Shown here piece by piece: positions 42,867-51,504 of a stretch of DNA of 64,000 nt (the first letter of the stretch is position 1; each line of letters begins with the position of its first letter). The notes under the pieces are model-generated. The model had not been told where the DNA came from. It searched no databases and saw nothing but the letters and a program-made list of their open reading frames with translations. Both the position numbers and the translations under genes were made by a program. This DNA is from Paenibacillus sp. (GTDB taxonomy: Bacteria; Bacteroidota; Bacteroidia; Bacteroidales; Muribaculaceae): NCBI GenBank assembly GCA_023663345.1, contig JAMPHR010000002.1, forward strand, positions 62,001 to 126,000, read 5' to 3'.

Positions 42867-44249
42867 TTATTCGCGATGGTGCATGAGGGTGGAGAATCCC
42901 AGCTGGTCGAAACCGCCCGATGAACTGCCGTAGTGACCGCCACCGCCGTCGGGACGGTAACGCTCGGCAAATTCAGTGATATAGGTGGCCTTTACGCCGT
43001 GGGATTTGCAGTATCCTGCCCAGATATCCCATCCGGGACGTACCGAGCCACGACCGTCGGCCGAGATCTTGGTCATGAGGTTACCGCTATAGGTGTATTC
43101 CTTGAACGGCATGGAGCTTTCGGGATACTTGAACGAAGCGTCGGTAGAGCCCGAGGTCACGCCCTCTTTGAGCAGGTTGTACTTGGCTACGTACTGGGCG
43201 AAAGCGATGGCGCGTCCGTCCTCGAAAGCGAAGAGGTCCTCACCGATGCTGTAGGCCATCTGGCAGAAAGCTCCAACCATAGCGGCACACAGGGTGTTGT
43301 GGCCCTGGTCACGACCGGCCTCATTGCCTTGGGCGAGCTTCTCGCCGGTGCCCGAGGGATCATCGAATACGGCGATCACACCCTTGCGCATGATACAGCC
43401 GGGACCTTCACCTTGCTTGAAGTGGAGTATAGCCTCGTTGACCATATCCTGATCCTCCATGAGAATACCCATCGAGAGAATGGCGGTCATTGACGCGAGG
43501 TCCCAGTTCATCCACGAGTGGTTGGAGGTGTTGTTGGCGATGAATTTAGAGCAGAAAGGATAGAAATGGTTTCTCATCCAGTCGGATACCTTGGTGAATC
43601 CGGCCGACTTGTCCCAGTTGTTGTAATCACGCACCAGTTCGGCGGCGTTGGCGGCCTGATGGATCTGGAACATGATCAGGTACTCGTTGGGGTCGATCAC
43701 CTCGTCCTTGTAGTTCTTGCGACCGAGGAGCAGACCCTGATTTACGTTGGCCCAGTCCTCGAGGATCTCGATAGCGTTGGCTGCGGCAGCTGCATCGCCC
43801 GAGATTTGCCATTTCAGTGCGAGCTGGTAGGCTGCAGCGCAATCGCGGAAGAAGTTGGTGTAGTTGTTGTGGATACCGGGATAGAACTCGTCGCGCAGAC
43901 CTGCGTCATCCCAGCGTCCGCCACCGTCACCCCAGTTGCCGGCATCGAGGCGGGCAAGATACTTCACGGGGCTGGCTTTGTAGCCGACATTGCTGTATCC
44001 GCTGGTCTCGAGTTTCTGATAGGCGTCCGACCAGGGCGACTGGCTCAGGTGCTGTTTCACGTAGTCGATATCGGCACGTGTGTGGAGCATGCACGGGTGC
44101 TTGCTCAGATCGTATGTCTGAGCGTCATAGGTGGGCAGTGGCATCTCCCATGAATCGATGTCGTTTACGCCGTCCTCAAGCTCGCTACAGGCTGATGAGA
44201 GGGTGAGCATTGCGACTCCCGACATGAATATTGAAAATATCTTTTTCAT
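42867..44249 (-). CDS. Alginate-lyase-like (alpha/alpha toroid) polysaccharide lyase, lipoprotein
   Basis: 460 residues with lipobox SSAC (Cys 21). The body matches the alginate_lyase Pfam-type toroid: HPCMLHTRADIDYVKQHL, NEYLIMFQIHQAANAAELVRDY, NNTSNHSWMNWDLASMTAILSMG (Asn/His active-site region) and NEAGRDQGHNTLCAAMVGAFCQMAY (Arg/His/Tyr region). Such proteins cleave uronan backbones; the relationship to PL38-type glucuronan lyases seems plausible but is not proven. Directly follows the surface glycan-binding lipoprotein gene, so it is probably cell-surface exposed. Confidence 0.78.
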   Translation of the reverse strand: MKKIFSIFMSGVAMLTLSSACSELEDGVNDIDSWEMPLPTYDAQTYDLSKHPCMLHTRADIDYVKQHLSQSPWSDAYQKLETSGYSNVGYKASPVKYLARLDAGNWGDGGGRWDDAGLRDEFYPGIHNNYTNFFRDCAAAYQLALKWQISGDAAAAANAIEILEDWANVNQGLLLGRKNYKDEVIDPNEYLIMFQIHQAANAAELVRDYNNWDKSAGFTKVSDWMRNHFYPFCSKFIANNTSNHSWMNWDLASMTAILSMGILMEDQDMVNEAILHFKQGEGPGCIMRKGVIAVFDDPSGTGEKLAQGNEAGRDQGHNTLCAAMVGAFCQMAYSIGEDLFAFEDGRAIAFAQYVAKYNLLKEGVTSGSTDASFKYPESSMPFKEYTYSGNLMTKISADGRGSVRPGWDIWAGYCKSHGVKATYITEFAERYRPDGGGGHYGSSSGGFDQLGFSTLMHHRE

Positions 44250-44286
44250 TATGATATGTATCGGATTGATTGGTGTTTATTGAGTT

Positions 44287-44329
44287 TTCCGCTATCCCCG
44301 CCCCGCATTGGAGCGGGGAATACGCGGAA
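44287..44329. other. Intercistronic hairpin between PUL genes
   Basis: Outer stem TTCCGC (44287-44292)/GCGGAA (44324-44329) and inner stem CCCCGC (44301-44306)/GCGGGG (44313-44318), loop ATTGGA. Lies in the 96-bp gap between the surface lipoprotein and lyase genes. Confidence 0.5.
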
Positions 44330-44345
44330 TAATCATCTCAGTGGG

Positions 44346-45752
44346 TTATTTACCTTGGGCTACCTCGTTCTCGGCAAACTTCTTGGCTTCGTCGGCACTG
44401 GTGAATGTGCGGATCCAGAAGATGTCATACCAAGGCTTGGAGGGATCCACCATATTGTTGGGGATATCGGCGATCTTGACCTGGAAGAGGTTGAATTCGT
44501 GGTAGGGGGTGCCCCAGCCCGAGAACTTGTTGGTAAGGTCCATCATGATCAGGCGGGTTCCGTCGGGCAGATCATATCCGGCCTTGTCGTGGGGATTGCC
44601 TGAATCGCTTACGTCCCATGTGTTGTCGCCACCCTTCGGTACATTGCAACGTATCGCCATGACGGGATGAGATGAATGCATAGTGAAGGGGAGATTGGTG
44701 ATCTTGATATCGCGACGCCACTTGCCTGTACCGGCATCGGGGAAATGTACGCGCCATGTGTCGTTGCGTTCCTGCGGAGCCTGTGAGGCGTTGGAGCAAT
44801 CCCAGCCGTTCCAGCCATTGCTTGCATCCCAGATGTACCAGCCGGGTTCTACGGTGACGGTCACTGACTGCACGTCGCCGGTTGAGGGGCAGGTGGCCGA
44901 GATGGTGCATGTACCGAATCCTACGGGGGTCACGCGGCCACGGTTGATCTTACAGATGCTCTCGTCGTCCGACTCCCATTTCACTGCGCCGATAGTAGCG
45001 CCGGTGGGGAAGTAGGTGACATCGAGGTCAAATGCTCCGTGAGAGATACATACAGGGTTGTTGACGGGCTTGATCTCCACGCGCTCGGCTTCAACGAGCT
45101 TGTAGAAGTGGAACTTGTATTCTCCGGCCACGTTGCTGCGGTCGGTGGCGATGGCACGGATAGTCACTTCGCCCTCGCCCACTGCGGTCACGAGACCGTC
45201 GGCGTTGACTGTTGCAATTGATTCATCCGAGCTTGCCCAGCGGAGCAGGTCGTAGGTGTGGTCGGCGGGAAGTATGGTGGCCTTGAGCTGGATCTCATCG
45301 GTCACGTAGTAGTAACCCTCCTCGCTCGGAGCGGTCTCGCAATCGATGATGATCTCGGTGGCCTTGATCAGTTCGGGGATCACGTTCACTTTCAGCACTG
45401 CCTCGGCATCGTACACCTTGAATCCGAGTGACGAGAGGGCGGTGATGGTGGTCTCGCCCACGCTCACGCCACGCACGGTGCCGTTTTCATCTACGGTAGC
45501 GATAGATTCGTCGGCCGATTTGAAGTACACCTTGGGATCGGTCACATCGGTGGGGCCGTAGGTGTAGACAAGTGTCGAGTCCATGCCCACTGCGAGTTTC
45601 AGGGTCTCGCTGCACTCGATGTTGATGCTTTCGAGCATGCGTCCCTCCTCGGCGTTGAGGGTGAGCTGCTTGTCGTCGTCACACGAGGCGAGGAGGCCTG
45701 TGGCGAGAGCTGCGCTCATCAGCATGGATAATGATTTGCTTATATTTTTCAT
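44346..45752 (-). CDS. Surface glycan-binding-type lipoprotein with bacterial Ig-like domains (SusE/F position)
   Basis: 468 residues, lipobox LLASC (Cys 24). Three BIG2-like Ig domains (about 40-125, 130-215, 220-300), each with the signature of the form SADESIATVDENGTVRGVSVGETTITA. A C-terminal domain (about 305-468, starting GWYIWDASNGWNGWD) is tryptophan-rich and probably binds glycan; it resembles DUF4979-like modules seen in SusE/F-position proteins, not certain. Position directly after susD supports a surface glycan-binding role. Confidence 0.78.
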   Translation of the reverse strand: MKNISKSLSMLMSAALATGLLASCDDDKQLTLNAEEGRMLESINIECSETLKLAVGMDSTLVYTYGPTDVTDPKVYFKSADESIATVDENGTVRGVSVGETTITALSSLGFKVYDAEAVLKVNVIPELIKATEIIIDCETAPSEEGYYYVTDEIQLKATILPADHTYDLLRWASSDESIATVNADGLVTAVGEGEVTIRAIATDRSNVAGEYKFHFYKLVEAERVEIKPVNNPVCISHGAFDLDVTYFPTGATIGAVKWESDDESICKINRGRVTPVGFGTCTISATCPSTGDVQSVTVTVEPGWYIWDASNGWNGWDCSNASQAPQERNDTWRVHFPDAGTGKWRRDIKITNLPFTMHSSHPVMAIRCNVPKGGDNTWDVSDSGNPHDKAGYDLPDGTRLIMMDLTNKFSGWGTPYHEFNLFQVKIADIPNNMVDPSKPWYDIFWIRTFTSADEAKKFAENEVAQGK

Positions 45753-45782
45753 TATTCTGTTTCTCTTAAGTTATGGTAATGA

Positions 45783-47468
45783 TTACCAGCCGGGGTTCTG
45801 GCCAAGGTTGGGGTTGAGCTGGAGCTGGTCGATGGGGAGGGGGTTGAGATAGTTCTTCTCGGCCCAGTGGCGACCGGTCTCGATGATGTTGTTGCCATCG
45901 GAATTCTGGAGATAGGACGAGGAGATGTTGCGTGACCCCAGGAAGTCCATGGGCATCTCGGTCTCAGCTGTCTTCCAGCGCTTGAGGTCGTCGAGGCGGA
46001 AACCTTCGTTGAAAAGCTCGATGGTGCGCTCGCGGCGTATTTCCTGACGCATGTCGAGGCCGTTGGCGCTCACGAATTCATTGGTCAGGGCGGGCATCTC
46101 CTTGTTGAGACGCTGGCGGGTAAGGTTGATCGAGATCTTCAGGTCATCGTTGGAGATGTGTCCGTCGCGCTCGTACACTGCCTCGGCATAGTTGAGAAGC
46201 ACCTCAGCGTAGCGGATAATGGGGAAATCGTAGCTCTGCTCACCGTCGGTCACCTCGCGCTCGGTAGCCCACTTCTGGGGGAAGTAGAGTGCGCCCGAGT
46301 TCCATGAGGGCTGCCACTTGGCGCGGGCGAGCTCGGCGTCCGATCCGCTCCAGTCGAGACGGCTGTTGGCGGCCGAGTTGGTGAAGTAGTACTGGCCGGG
46401 GGCCATGAGGGTGGTCTTCATGCGCAGGTCGCGGTTCTGCCACTCGCTTGTGGCCTTGCCGTAGCCCTGGAATTTGGGGGATTTCTCGATGGGAAGACCG
46501 TCGGAGCACAGGTACATGTTGGCAAACTTGGCCGAGACATACTGGGCGTTGGCGAGCACCTCGGTGTTGAGGTTCTTGCCGATCTTCTTGAGGGTGGGGT
46601 GGAAGCAACGTTTCAGGATATACTCCTTGTTGGCATCCTTCTTGAGTCCGGCGGGGTTGCTCTGCACATCCTCGAGGATAAAGAGGTATTTGAGCGAGGT
46701 CTCGCCGAGGGCATTGTTGTAGAACAGCTGGAACTTGTTGCCGTCGATCACTTCCTTGGAAGCCTTGGCCGAGATGTCGAGCAGCTCCTTGGCGCGGGTC
46801 TCGTTGCCACGGAATTTCTGCCATGTGCCTTCGAATAGGGCTACACGTCCGAGGAATGCCTGGGCACCTTCACGGCCTACGCGGCCGTCGGCCAGTTCGG
46901 CGGTGGGTTTGAGGTTGCTGATTGCGTTTCTGAGGTCGTCGATGATGAAGTCGATTACTTCGCCACGGTCATTGCGTGATGCGAAAAGCAGTGGATCGTC
47001 GGTGTCGAGCGAGCGGTTAACGATGATCACGTTGCCGAATTTCTGCACCAGCTGGAAGTAGCACCATGCGCGGAAGAAGTAGGCTTCTCCAAGGGGCTGG
47101 GCTATCTCGGCCTTATTGGCAAATCCCTGGGATTTCTCCAGGAGCAGGCAGCAACGGCGTATGTGGTCATAGTTGCCCGAGTAGTCGCCATCGCTCGAGG
47201 GGACGGTATTGATACCGGCACTCACCTCGTCGGGCGAGGAGCTGCGGTCACGCAGTATATCGGAGTGCTTGTCGGCATGGATGGTACCGCTGTACACCAT
47301 GTCAAAGTTGGGGAACCAATCGTAGAACTTGTTGGAGAAAGCCTGGAAGTCTCCGGCTTTGTTCCACAGGTCGGGATCGGCGAGCTGTTCCTTCGGATCG
47401 AGCTCGAGGCACGATACTGATGCCAGGGCTACGGACACAGCAGCTATATATCGGAATATTTTTTTCAT
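45783..47468 (-). CDS. SusD/RagB-family outer-membrane lipoprotein
   Basis: 561-residue lid protein of the main PUL transporter. Lipobox ASVSC (Cys 20), SusD_N region with PLGEAYFFRAWCYFQLVQKFGNVIIV, RagB/SusD C-terminal region with FPIIRYAEVLLNYAEAVYERDG and RRERTIELFNEGFRLDDLKRW, tail YLNPLPIDQLQLNPNLGQNPGW, all classical. 21 bp after susC. Binds the polysaccharide or large oligosaccharide at the surface. Confidence 0.96.
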   Translation of the reverse strand: MKKIFRYIAAVSVALASVSCLELDPKEQLADPDLWNKAGDFQAFSNKFYDWFPNFDMVYSGTIHADKHSDILRDRSSSPDEVSAGINTVPSSDGDYSGNYDHIRRCCLLLEKSQGFANKAEIAQPLGEAYFFRAWCYFQLVQKFGNVIIVNRSLDTDDPLLFASRNDRGEVIDFIIDDLRNAISNLKPTAELADGRVGREGAQAFLGRVALFEGTWQKFRGNETRAKELLDISAKASKEVIDGNKFQLFYNNALGETSLKYLFILEDVQSNPAGLKKDANKEYILKRCFHPTLKKIGKNLNTEVLANAQYVSAKFANMYLCSDGLPIEKSPKFQGYGKATSEWQNRDLRMKTTLMAPGQYYFTNSAANSRLDWSGSDAELARAKWQPSWNSGALYFPQKWATEREVTDGEQSYDFPIIRYAEVLLNYAEAVYERDGHISNDDLKISINLTRQRLNKEMPALTNEFVSANGLDMRQEIRRERTIELFNEGFRLDDLKRWKTAETEMPMDFLGSRNISSSYLQNSDGNNIIETGRHWAEKNYLNPLPIDQLQLNPNLGQNPGW

Positions 47469-47489
47469 TGTTATGTGCGGGTCTGGAGG

Positions 47490-50400
47490 TTAGAATGTAA
47501 GGTTAGCACCGAAGGTCCATGTGCGCAGGAAGGGGTAGCGGGCACTTGCCGATACGTAGGAAGCAGCCTCGGGGTCCCATCCGTCGTGGATCTTGCAGGT
47601 CTCCCACAGGTCGGTTCCGGTGACATAGATGCGCACGTTGGAGAGGAAGCGGGTCTTTTTGATCAGCGACTCGGGCATTGTGTAGCCGATAGTGAGGTTC
47701 TTGAGACGCAGATAGGTACCGTCACTCATGAGCCATGACGAGGGCTGATAGTTATATTTTCTGATACCATCCTGGAATGTGAGCGGAGGATAACGACCAT
47801 CGGGGGTCTCGGGGCTCCATACATTGCCTACCCATTGGTTGGATCCGCCGTGATACATGTCACGCATGGGGATCTGCCAGGGGTCGGTGGCATCAGCCTT
47901 GTTTTGCTCACGACGGTAGACAGTGCGCTTGGTTGCACCCTGGAACACTACATTGAAGTCGAAACCGTTCCACTCGAAACCACCGTTGAAAGAGAACTGG
48001 ATCTTGGGATCGTCGGTACCCAGATACACGAGGTCGTCGAGGTCGAGCTTGCCGTCGCCGTTGACATCCTCATACATGTTGTCGCCTACGCGGATCTGAT
48101 CGATATTACCTTCGCCGGTACCGTAGGTTGAGCCATTTTTGTAGCGGGCCTTGTATTTCTCGAGCTGTTCCTCGTTCTGGATCTTGCCGATGTAGCGCAG
48201 ACCCCAGATAGAGTTCAGGGGATAACCCTCCTGGTCGGAGCGACGGCCGAATCCCTTGGCTCCGCTGCCTCCGTTGTCCACAAGTTCGTTGTCGGCGTAG
48301 GTGAATGTACCTCCGATATGATAGTTTACGTTGCCTATGCGGTCGTTCCAGGTCACGTTGCCTTCGTAGCCCCAAGCCTTGAATTTACCCCTGTTTGCTG
48401 TCGGGGCCTTGTCGCCGAGGATGCCGGGATAGAGCACGTCGATGAGCATGTTGTTGGTCTTCTTCCAGAATGCGTCCACCGATCCGTTGAGGCGATTGTT
48501 GAGGAACCCGAAGTCGAGACCGATATCATAGTTATGCACGCGCTCCCATGTACGGTCGGTGCTGACGAGCTTACCGTTGGTATCCAGAGTATTGACCAGC
48601 TGTCCGCCGATAAGGTTGCCACCCTGCGATGACACGTTCCACAGCAGTACGCCCGAATAGCGGTCGATACCGCTCTGGTTACCCACATTACCGTAGGAAG
48701 CACGCAGTTTGAGGTTGCTGATCACGGGGCTGAGGGGCTGCATGAAGCTCTCCTCGCTGATGCGCCAGCCGAGTGAGGTGCCCCAGAAGAATGCCCAGCG
48801 GTTATCTTTCTGGAATTTGGAGCTACCGTCGTAGCGGAACTGGCCCTCGATCATGTATTTGCCCTTGTAGTCATAGTTGGCACGACCGTAGTAGGACATG
48901 ATCGATTCCTCCCAGTTGTTGGCTCCGGTGATGGATTTCTCTCCTGCACCGTTGATGATCTCGAGTTCGGGCTGGATGTCCATGGCCTTGAACTTGCTGA
49001 ACTGGTATTGCTTCATGTTGTACTGAAGACCGGCCATGAGGCTGAGGTTGTGGGCCTCTTTGAATGAGCGGGTCCAGTTGAGATAACCCTGCACGGTGTA
49101 GAAGTCGGTTGTCGAGAAACTGTTCTCGTAGTAGGTATCGCTTTGGCTCTGGCCCTTGATAGGTTCGGGAGTCACGCCGTCATATTGATAGTAGTCCACG
49201 GCGAGCTGTTTGGTGTCGCGTGTGGCAGTGGAGTGGTTGTAGCCGAGCACGGCATTGGCGGTGAAGCCCTTGAGTATTTCGTAGCGGAGTGTTTCGCTGA
49301 TGTTCAGAGCGTTGACTTTCAGCTTATTATCCCCCCCTAATTCGCATTTCCAGTTGGGAGTGGCCCAGTCGTTACCCCAGCCGTAGGGCTTGCCGTCGAT
49401 AGTCGATGTGGGGAAGCCGGGCTGCTGCGAGTTGACAGTGAGCGCACCGCTTATCTGGGTGGGAGCCACTTGGTCCTGACGGTTGTAGCTGATCACGCTC
49501 TGGATAGTGAAGTTGTCGGTGAGGGTGAACTTGTTGTTCAGTCGCAGGTTGATACGCTGGTTGTTGTTGTTACCCCACTTGAGGTTGGAGTCGTCATACA
49601 TGTATCCGAGCGAGAAGCGGTAGGTGTTCTTGCCGCCGCCTGACACTGAGAGCTCGTGGTTGGTGCTCCAGCTGTCGCCCCACATCACGTCCTGCCAGTC
49701 GGTGTCGAAGAATGTCATGTCGTCGACGTTACCCATGTTGAGAGGGTTGCCGTTGATCCACTGGTTACGGTATTCTTTGGCAAGTGTGGCATACTTGTAC
49801 CAAGTGTTGTTCTTGGGGTCTTCGGTGGTGAGGCCCAGGTTGTAGTCGTTGTAGAGACCGGTGATGATACCTGTGCTCCACTCGTCGAGGCTCATGAGCT
49901 CGGCGCTCAGACCGATGTGCTTGTAGGTATAGGATCCGTTGTAGTCCACTTTCACCTTGCTGTCGCCCTTGGCCTGCTTGGTGGTGATGAGCACAACGCC
50001 GCCGGCGGCCTTCGAACCGTAGATTGATGCGGCGGCATCCTTAAGGAAGTTCATCGACTCGATATCGGAGGGGTTGATGAGTCGCAGGTCGTTGACGCTC
50101 TCATATTCCACACCGTCGATGATGATGAGGGGACTGGCTGAGTTCTTGGATACGGCACCGCGCAGAGACATGTTCCATGACTCATCGCCGGGAGCCGAGC
50201 TGTTGCGGGTGATGATTACACCGGGCACCTGGCCCTGGAGAGCCTGCACGGGGCTTGAGAGGTTACCTTTGTTGGCGAGAGCGTCGGCACCTACTGTAGC
50301 CACGGCTCCGGTGAGGGTGGCTTTCTTCTGTGTACCGTAGCCCACTACCACTACTTCATCGAGCATGGCGGTGTCATCGGCGAGGGTGATTACAAGGTTG

Positions 50401-50726
50401 TCGGAATTCACATTCACTTCCTGTGTCTTGTAGCCTACGTAGCTCACTACGAGGGTCGCGCCCATGGGTACGTTGAGAGTGAAACGGCCGTCGATGTCGG
50501 TGGCGACGCCCTCGGATGTACCCTTGACCATTACGCTTGCGCCGATGAGCGGTTCGCCTGTGGCATCGAGCACCTCACCGGTCACTTTGGCTGCCGCCGG
50601 AGTGGCCTGGACGGTAGCCGGCGTGGCCTGAATCGAGGCGGGCGACAATGCCGTGAAGCATGCCGCCATCACTCCTCCTATCAGCGAGCCTCGCCATGGA
50701 TAGATTTTAAGATTACTTTTAATCAT
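47490..50726 (-). CDS. SusC/RagA-type TonB-dependent transporter
   Basis: 1078-residue outer-membrane oligosaccharide importer. Signal peptide to about QATP, carboxypeptidase-regulatory-like domain (about 48-125, GEVLDATGEPLIGASVMVKG), TonB-box/plug start MLDEVVVVGYGTQKK, barrel ending LRTWTFGANLTF. No STN domain, unlike the other two SusC proteins here, consistent with regulation by a separate sensor rather than a FecR protein. First gene of the PUL transcript, 55 bp after the ECF sigma gene. Confidence 0.97.
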   Translation of the reverse strand: MIKSNLKIYPWRGSLIGGVMAACFTALSPASIQATPATVQATPAAAKVTGEVLDATGEPLIGASVMVKGTSEGVATDIDGRFTLNVPMGATLVVSYVGYKTQEVNVNSDNLVITLADDTAMLDEVVVVGYGTQKKATLTGAVATVGADALANKGNLSSPVQALQGQVPGVIITRNSSAPGDESWNMSLRGAVSKNSASPLIIIDGVEYESVNDLRLINPSDIESMNFLKDAAASIYGSKAAGGVVLITTKQAKGDSKVKVDYNGSYTYKHIGLSAELMSLDEWSTGIITGLYNDYNLGLTTEDPKNNTWYKYATLAKEYRNQWINGNPLNMGNVDDMTFFDTDWQDVMWGDSWSTNHELSVSGGGKNTYRFSLGYMYDDSNLKWGNNNNQRINLRLNNKFTLTDNFTIQSVISYNRQDQVAPTQISGALTVNSQQPGFPTSTIDGKPYGWGNDWATPNWKCELGGDNKLKVNALNISETLRYEILKGFTANAVLGYNHSTATRDTKQLAVDYYQYDGVTPEPIKGQSQSDTYYENSFSTTDFYTVQGYLNWTRSFKEAHNLSLMAGLQYNMKQYQFSKFKAMDIQPELEIINGAGEKSITGANNWEESIMSYYGRANYDYKGKYMIEGQFRYDGSSKFQKDNRWAFFWGTSLGWRISEESFMQPLSPVISNLKLRASYGNVGNQSGIDRYSGVLLWNVSSQGGNLIGGQLVNTLDTNGKLVSTDRTWERVHNYDIGLDFGFLNNRLNGSVDAFWKKTNNMLIDVLYPGILGDKAPTANRGKFKAWGYEGNVTWNDRIGNVNYHIGGTFTYADNELVDNGGSGAKGFGRRSDQEGYPLNSIWGLRYIGKIQNEEQLEKYKARYKNGSTYGTGEGNIDQIRVGDNMYEDVNGDGKLDLDDLVYLGTDDPKIQFSFNGGFEWNGFDFNVVFQGATKRTVYRREQNKADATDPWQIPMRDMYHGGSNQWVGNVWSPETPDGRYPPLTFQDGIRKYNYQPSSWLMSDGTYLRLKNLTIGYTMPESLIKKTRFLSNVRIYVTGTDLWETCKIHDGWDPEAASYVSASARYPFLRTWTFGANLTF

Positions 50727-50781
50727 AAATATTGGTAAATTGGTATAGAAATATCTATATATTGTGTGTTTGGCGTGGATG

Positions 50782-51318
50782 TCAGGCTATGGCCCCGAGA
50801 TAGGAGCGCACATCGTTGCGACCCATGCGCAGGTGATTCTCCACGGTGCGCACCGACAGTTGCAGACGCTCCGAGATGTCCGATGCCGACAGGCAGTCGT
50901 ATCGGCTCATCACATATATTATACGTCTCTGCTTGGGCAGGCACTCAACACGCTCGCGTTCTATTTCCTCAAGATCGCGTGCGTATATCTCGGGCTCGAT
51001 CGAGTAGGCGTATTCGGCCTCCTGCTCGGCTGTGGAGATAGCGCTCCGGCGTATGTCGGTGTGGGCTTCGGTCACGTGGTAGTGGTGGCGCAGATAGTCG
51101 TTGACAAGGTTGCGGGCGATAGTGTGGATGAATGTGGTGATGCTGTCGGCCGAGATCTCGCGGGTGTATTCGAGTAGACGCAGCCACACCATCTGTGTCA
51201 GATCATCGGCATCCTCATTATTATTGATGCGGTAACCTATGTAGCGGCGCACTTTCTCGCGCTCGGTGAGGTAGCTTTGTGTTATCAAGGCCTCGTTGTG
51301 CATCCTTGCTTTTTTCAT
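50782..51318 (-). CDS. ECF sigma-70 factor without adjacent anti-sigma gene
   Basis: 178 residues: region 2 (RRYIGYRINNNEDADDLTQMVWLRLLEY, FIHTIARNLVNDYLR) and region 4 with a helix-turn-helix LSASDISERLQLSVRTVENHLRMG. It differs from the two FecI-type sigma factors of the window, ends 55 bp before susC and is on the same strand. No FecR-type gene is nearby. Promoter fits the consensus (51373-51403). It may amplify PUL expression downstream of the AraC sensor at 51501 (inference). Confidence 0.9.
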   Translation of the reverse strand: MKKARMHNEALITQSYLTEREKVRRYIGYRINNNEDADDLTQMVWLRLLEYTREISADSITTFIHTIARNLVNDYLRHHYHVTEAHTDIRRSAISTAEQEAEYAYSIEPEIYARDLEEIERERVECLPKQRRIIYVMSRYDCLSASDISERLQLSVRTVENHLRMGRNDVRSYLGAIA

Positions 51319-51372
51319 GGCGTGGTGTTGACTTGTGTGATGGATCGGTCAGTGTTTTCATTTGATCCGATG

Positions 51373-51403
51373 CAAAGTTATAGCCAATCCCACTCTTGGC
51401 AAA
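51373..51403 (-). promoter_or_regulatory. Promoter of the PUL ECF sigma gene
   Basis: Minus-strand -7 TAACTTTG (51373-51380), 19-bp spacer, -33 TTTG (51400-51403). Leader about 50 nt. Confidence 0.78.
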
Positions 51404-51432
51404 ACTTTTTTACCCGCCTTTCATCTCAATTC

Positions 51433-51467
51433 GTTTAGTTGGATATATCTATATGCAACTGTTTAGT
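51433..51467. promoter_or_regulatory. Possible activator sites upstream of the sigma promoter
   Basis: GTTTAGT occurs as a direct repeat at 51433-51439 and 51461-51467, 28 bp apart, about 30 bp upstream of the -33 box. Direct repeats at such spacing are usual for AraC-family activators, and an AraC-domain sensor is encoded next door. Confidence 0.35.
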
Positions 51468-51485
51468 CCTTATGTGTTTACACGG

Positions 51486-51504
51486 GTGAGACTAAGTGTC
51501 TCAC
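51486..51504. repeat. Inverted repeat at the 3' end of the sensor gene
   Basis: GTGAGAC-TAAGT-GTCTCAC, 7-bp perfect arms, overlapping the sensor stop codon (51501-51503). On the plus strand it is followed by AATTTTTT, on the minus strand by no T-tract, so it is not a convincing terminator for the leftward gene. Confidence 0.45.
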
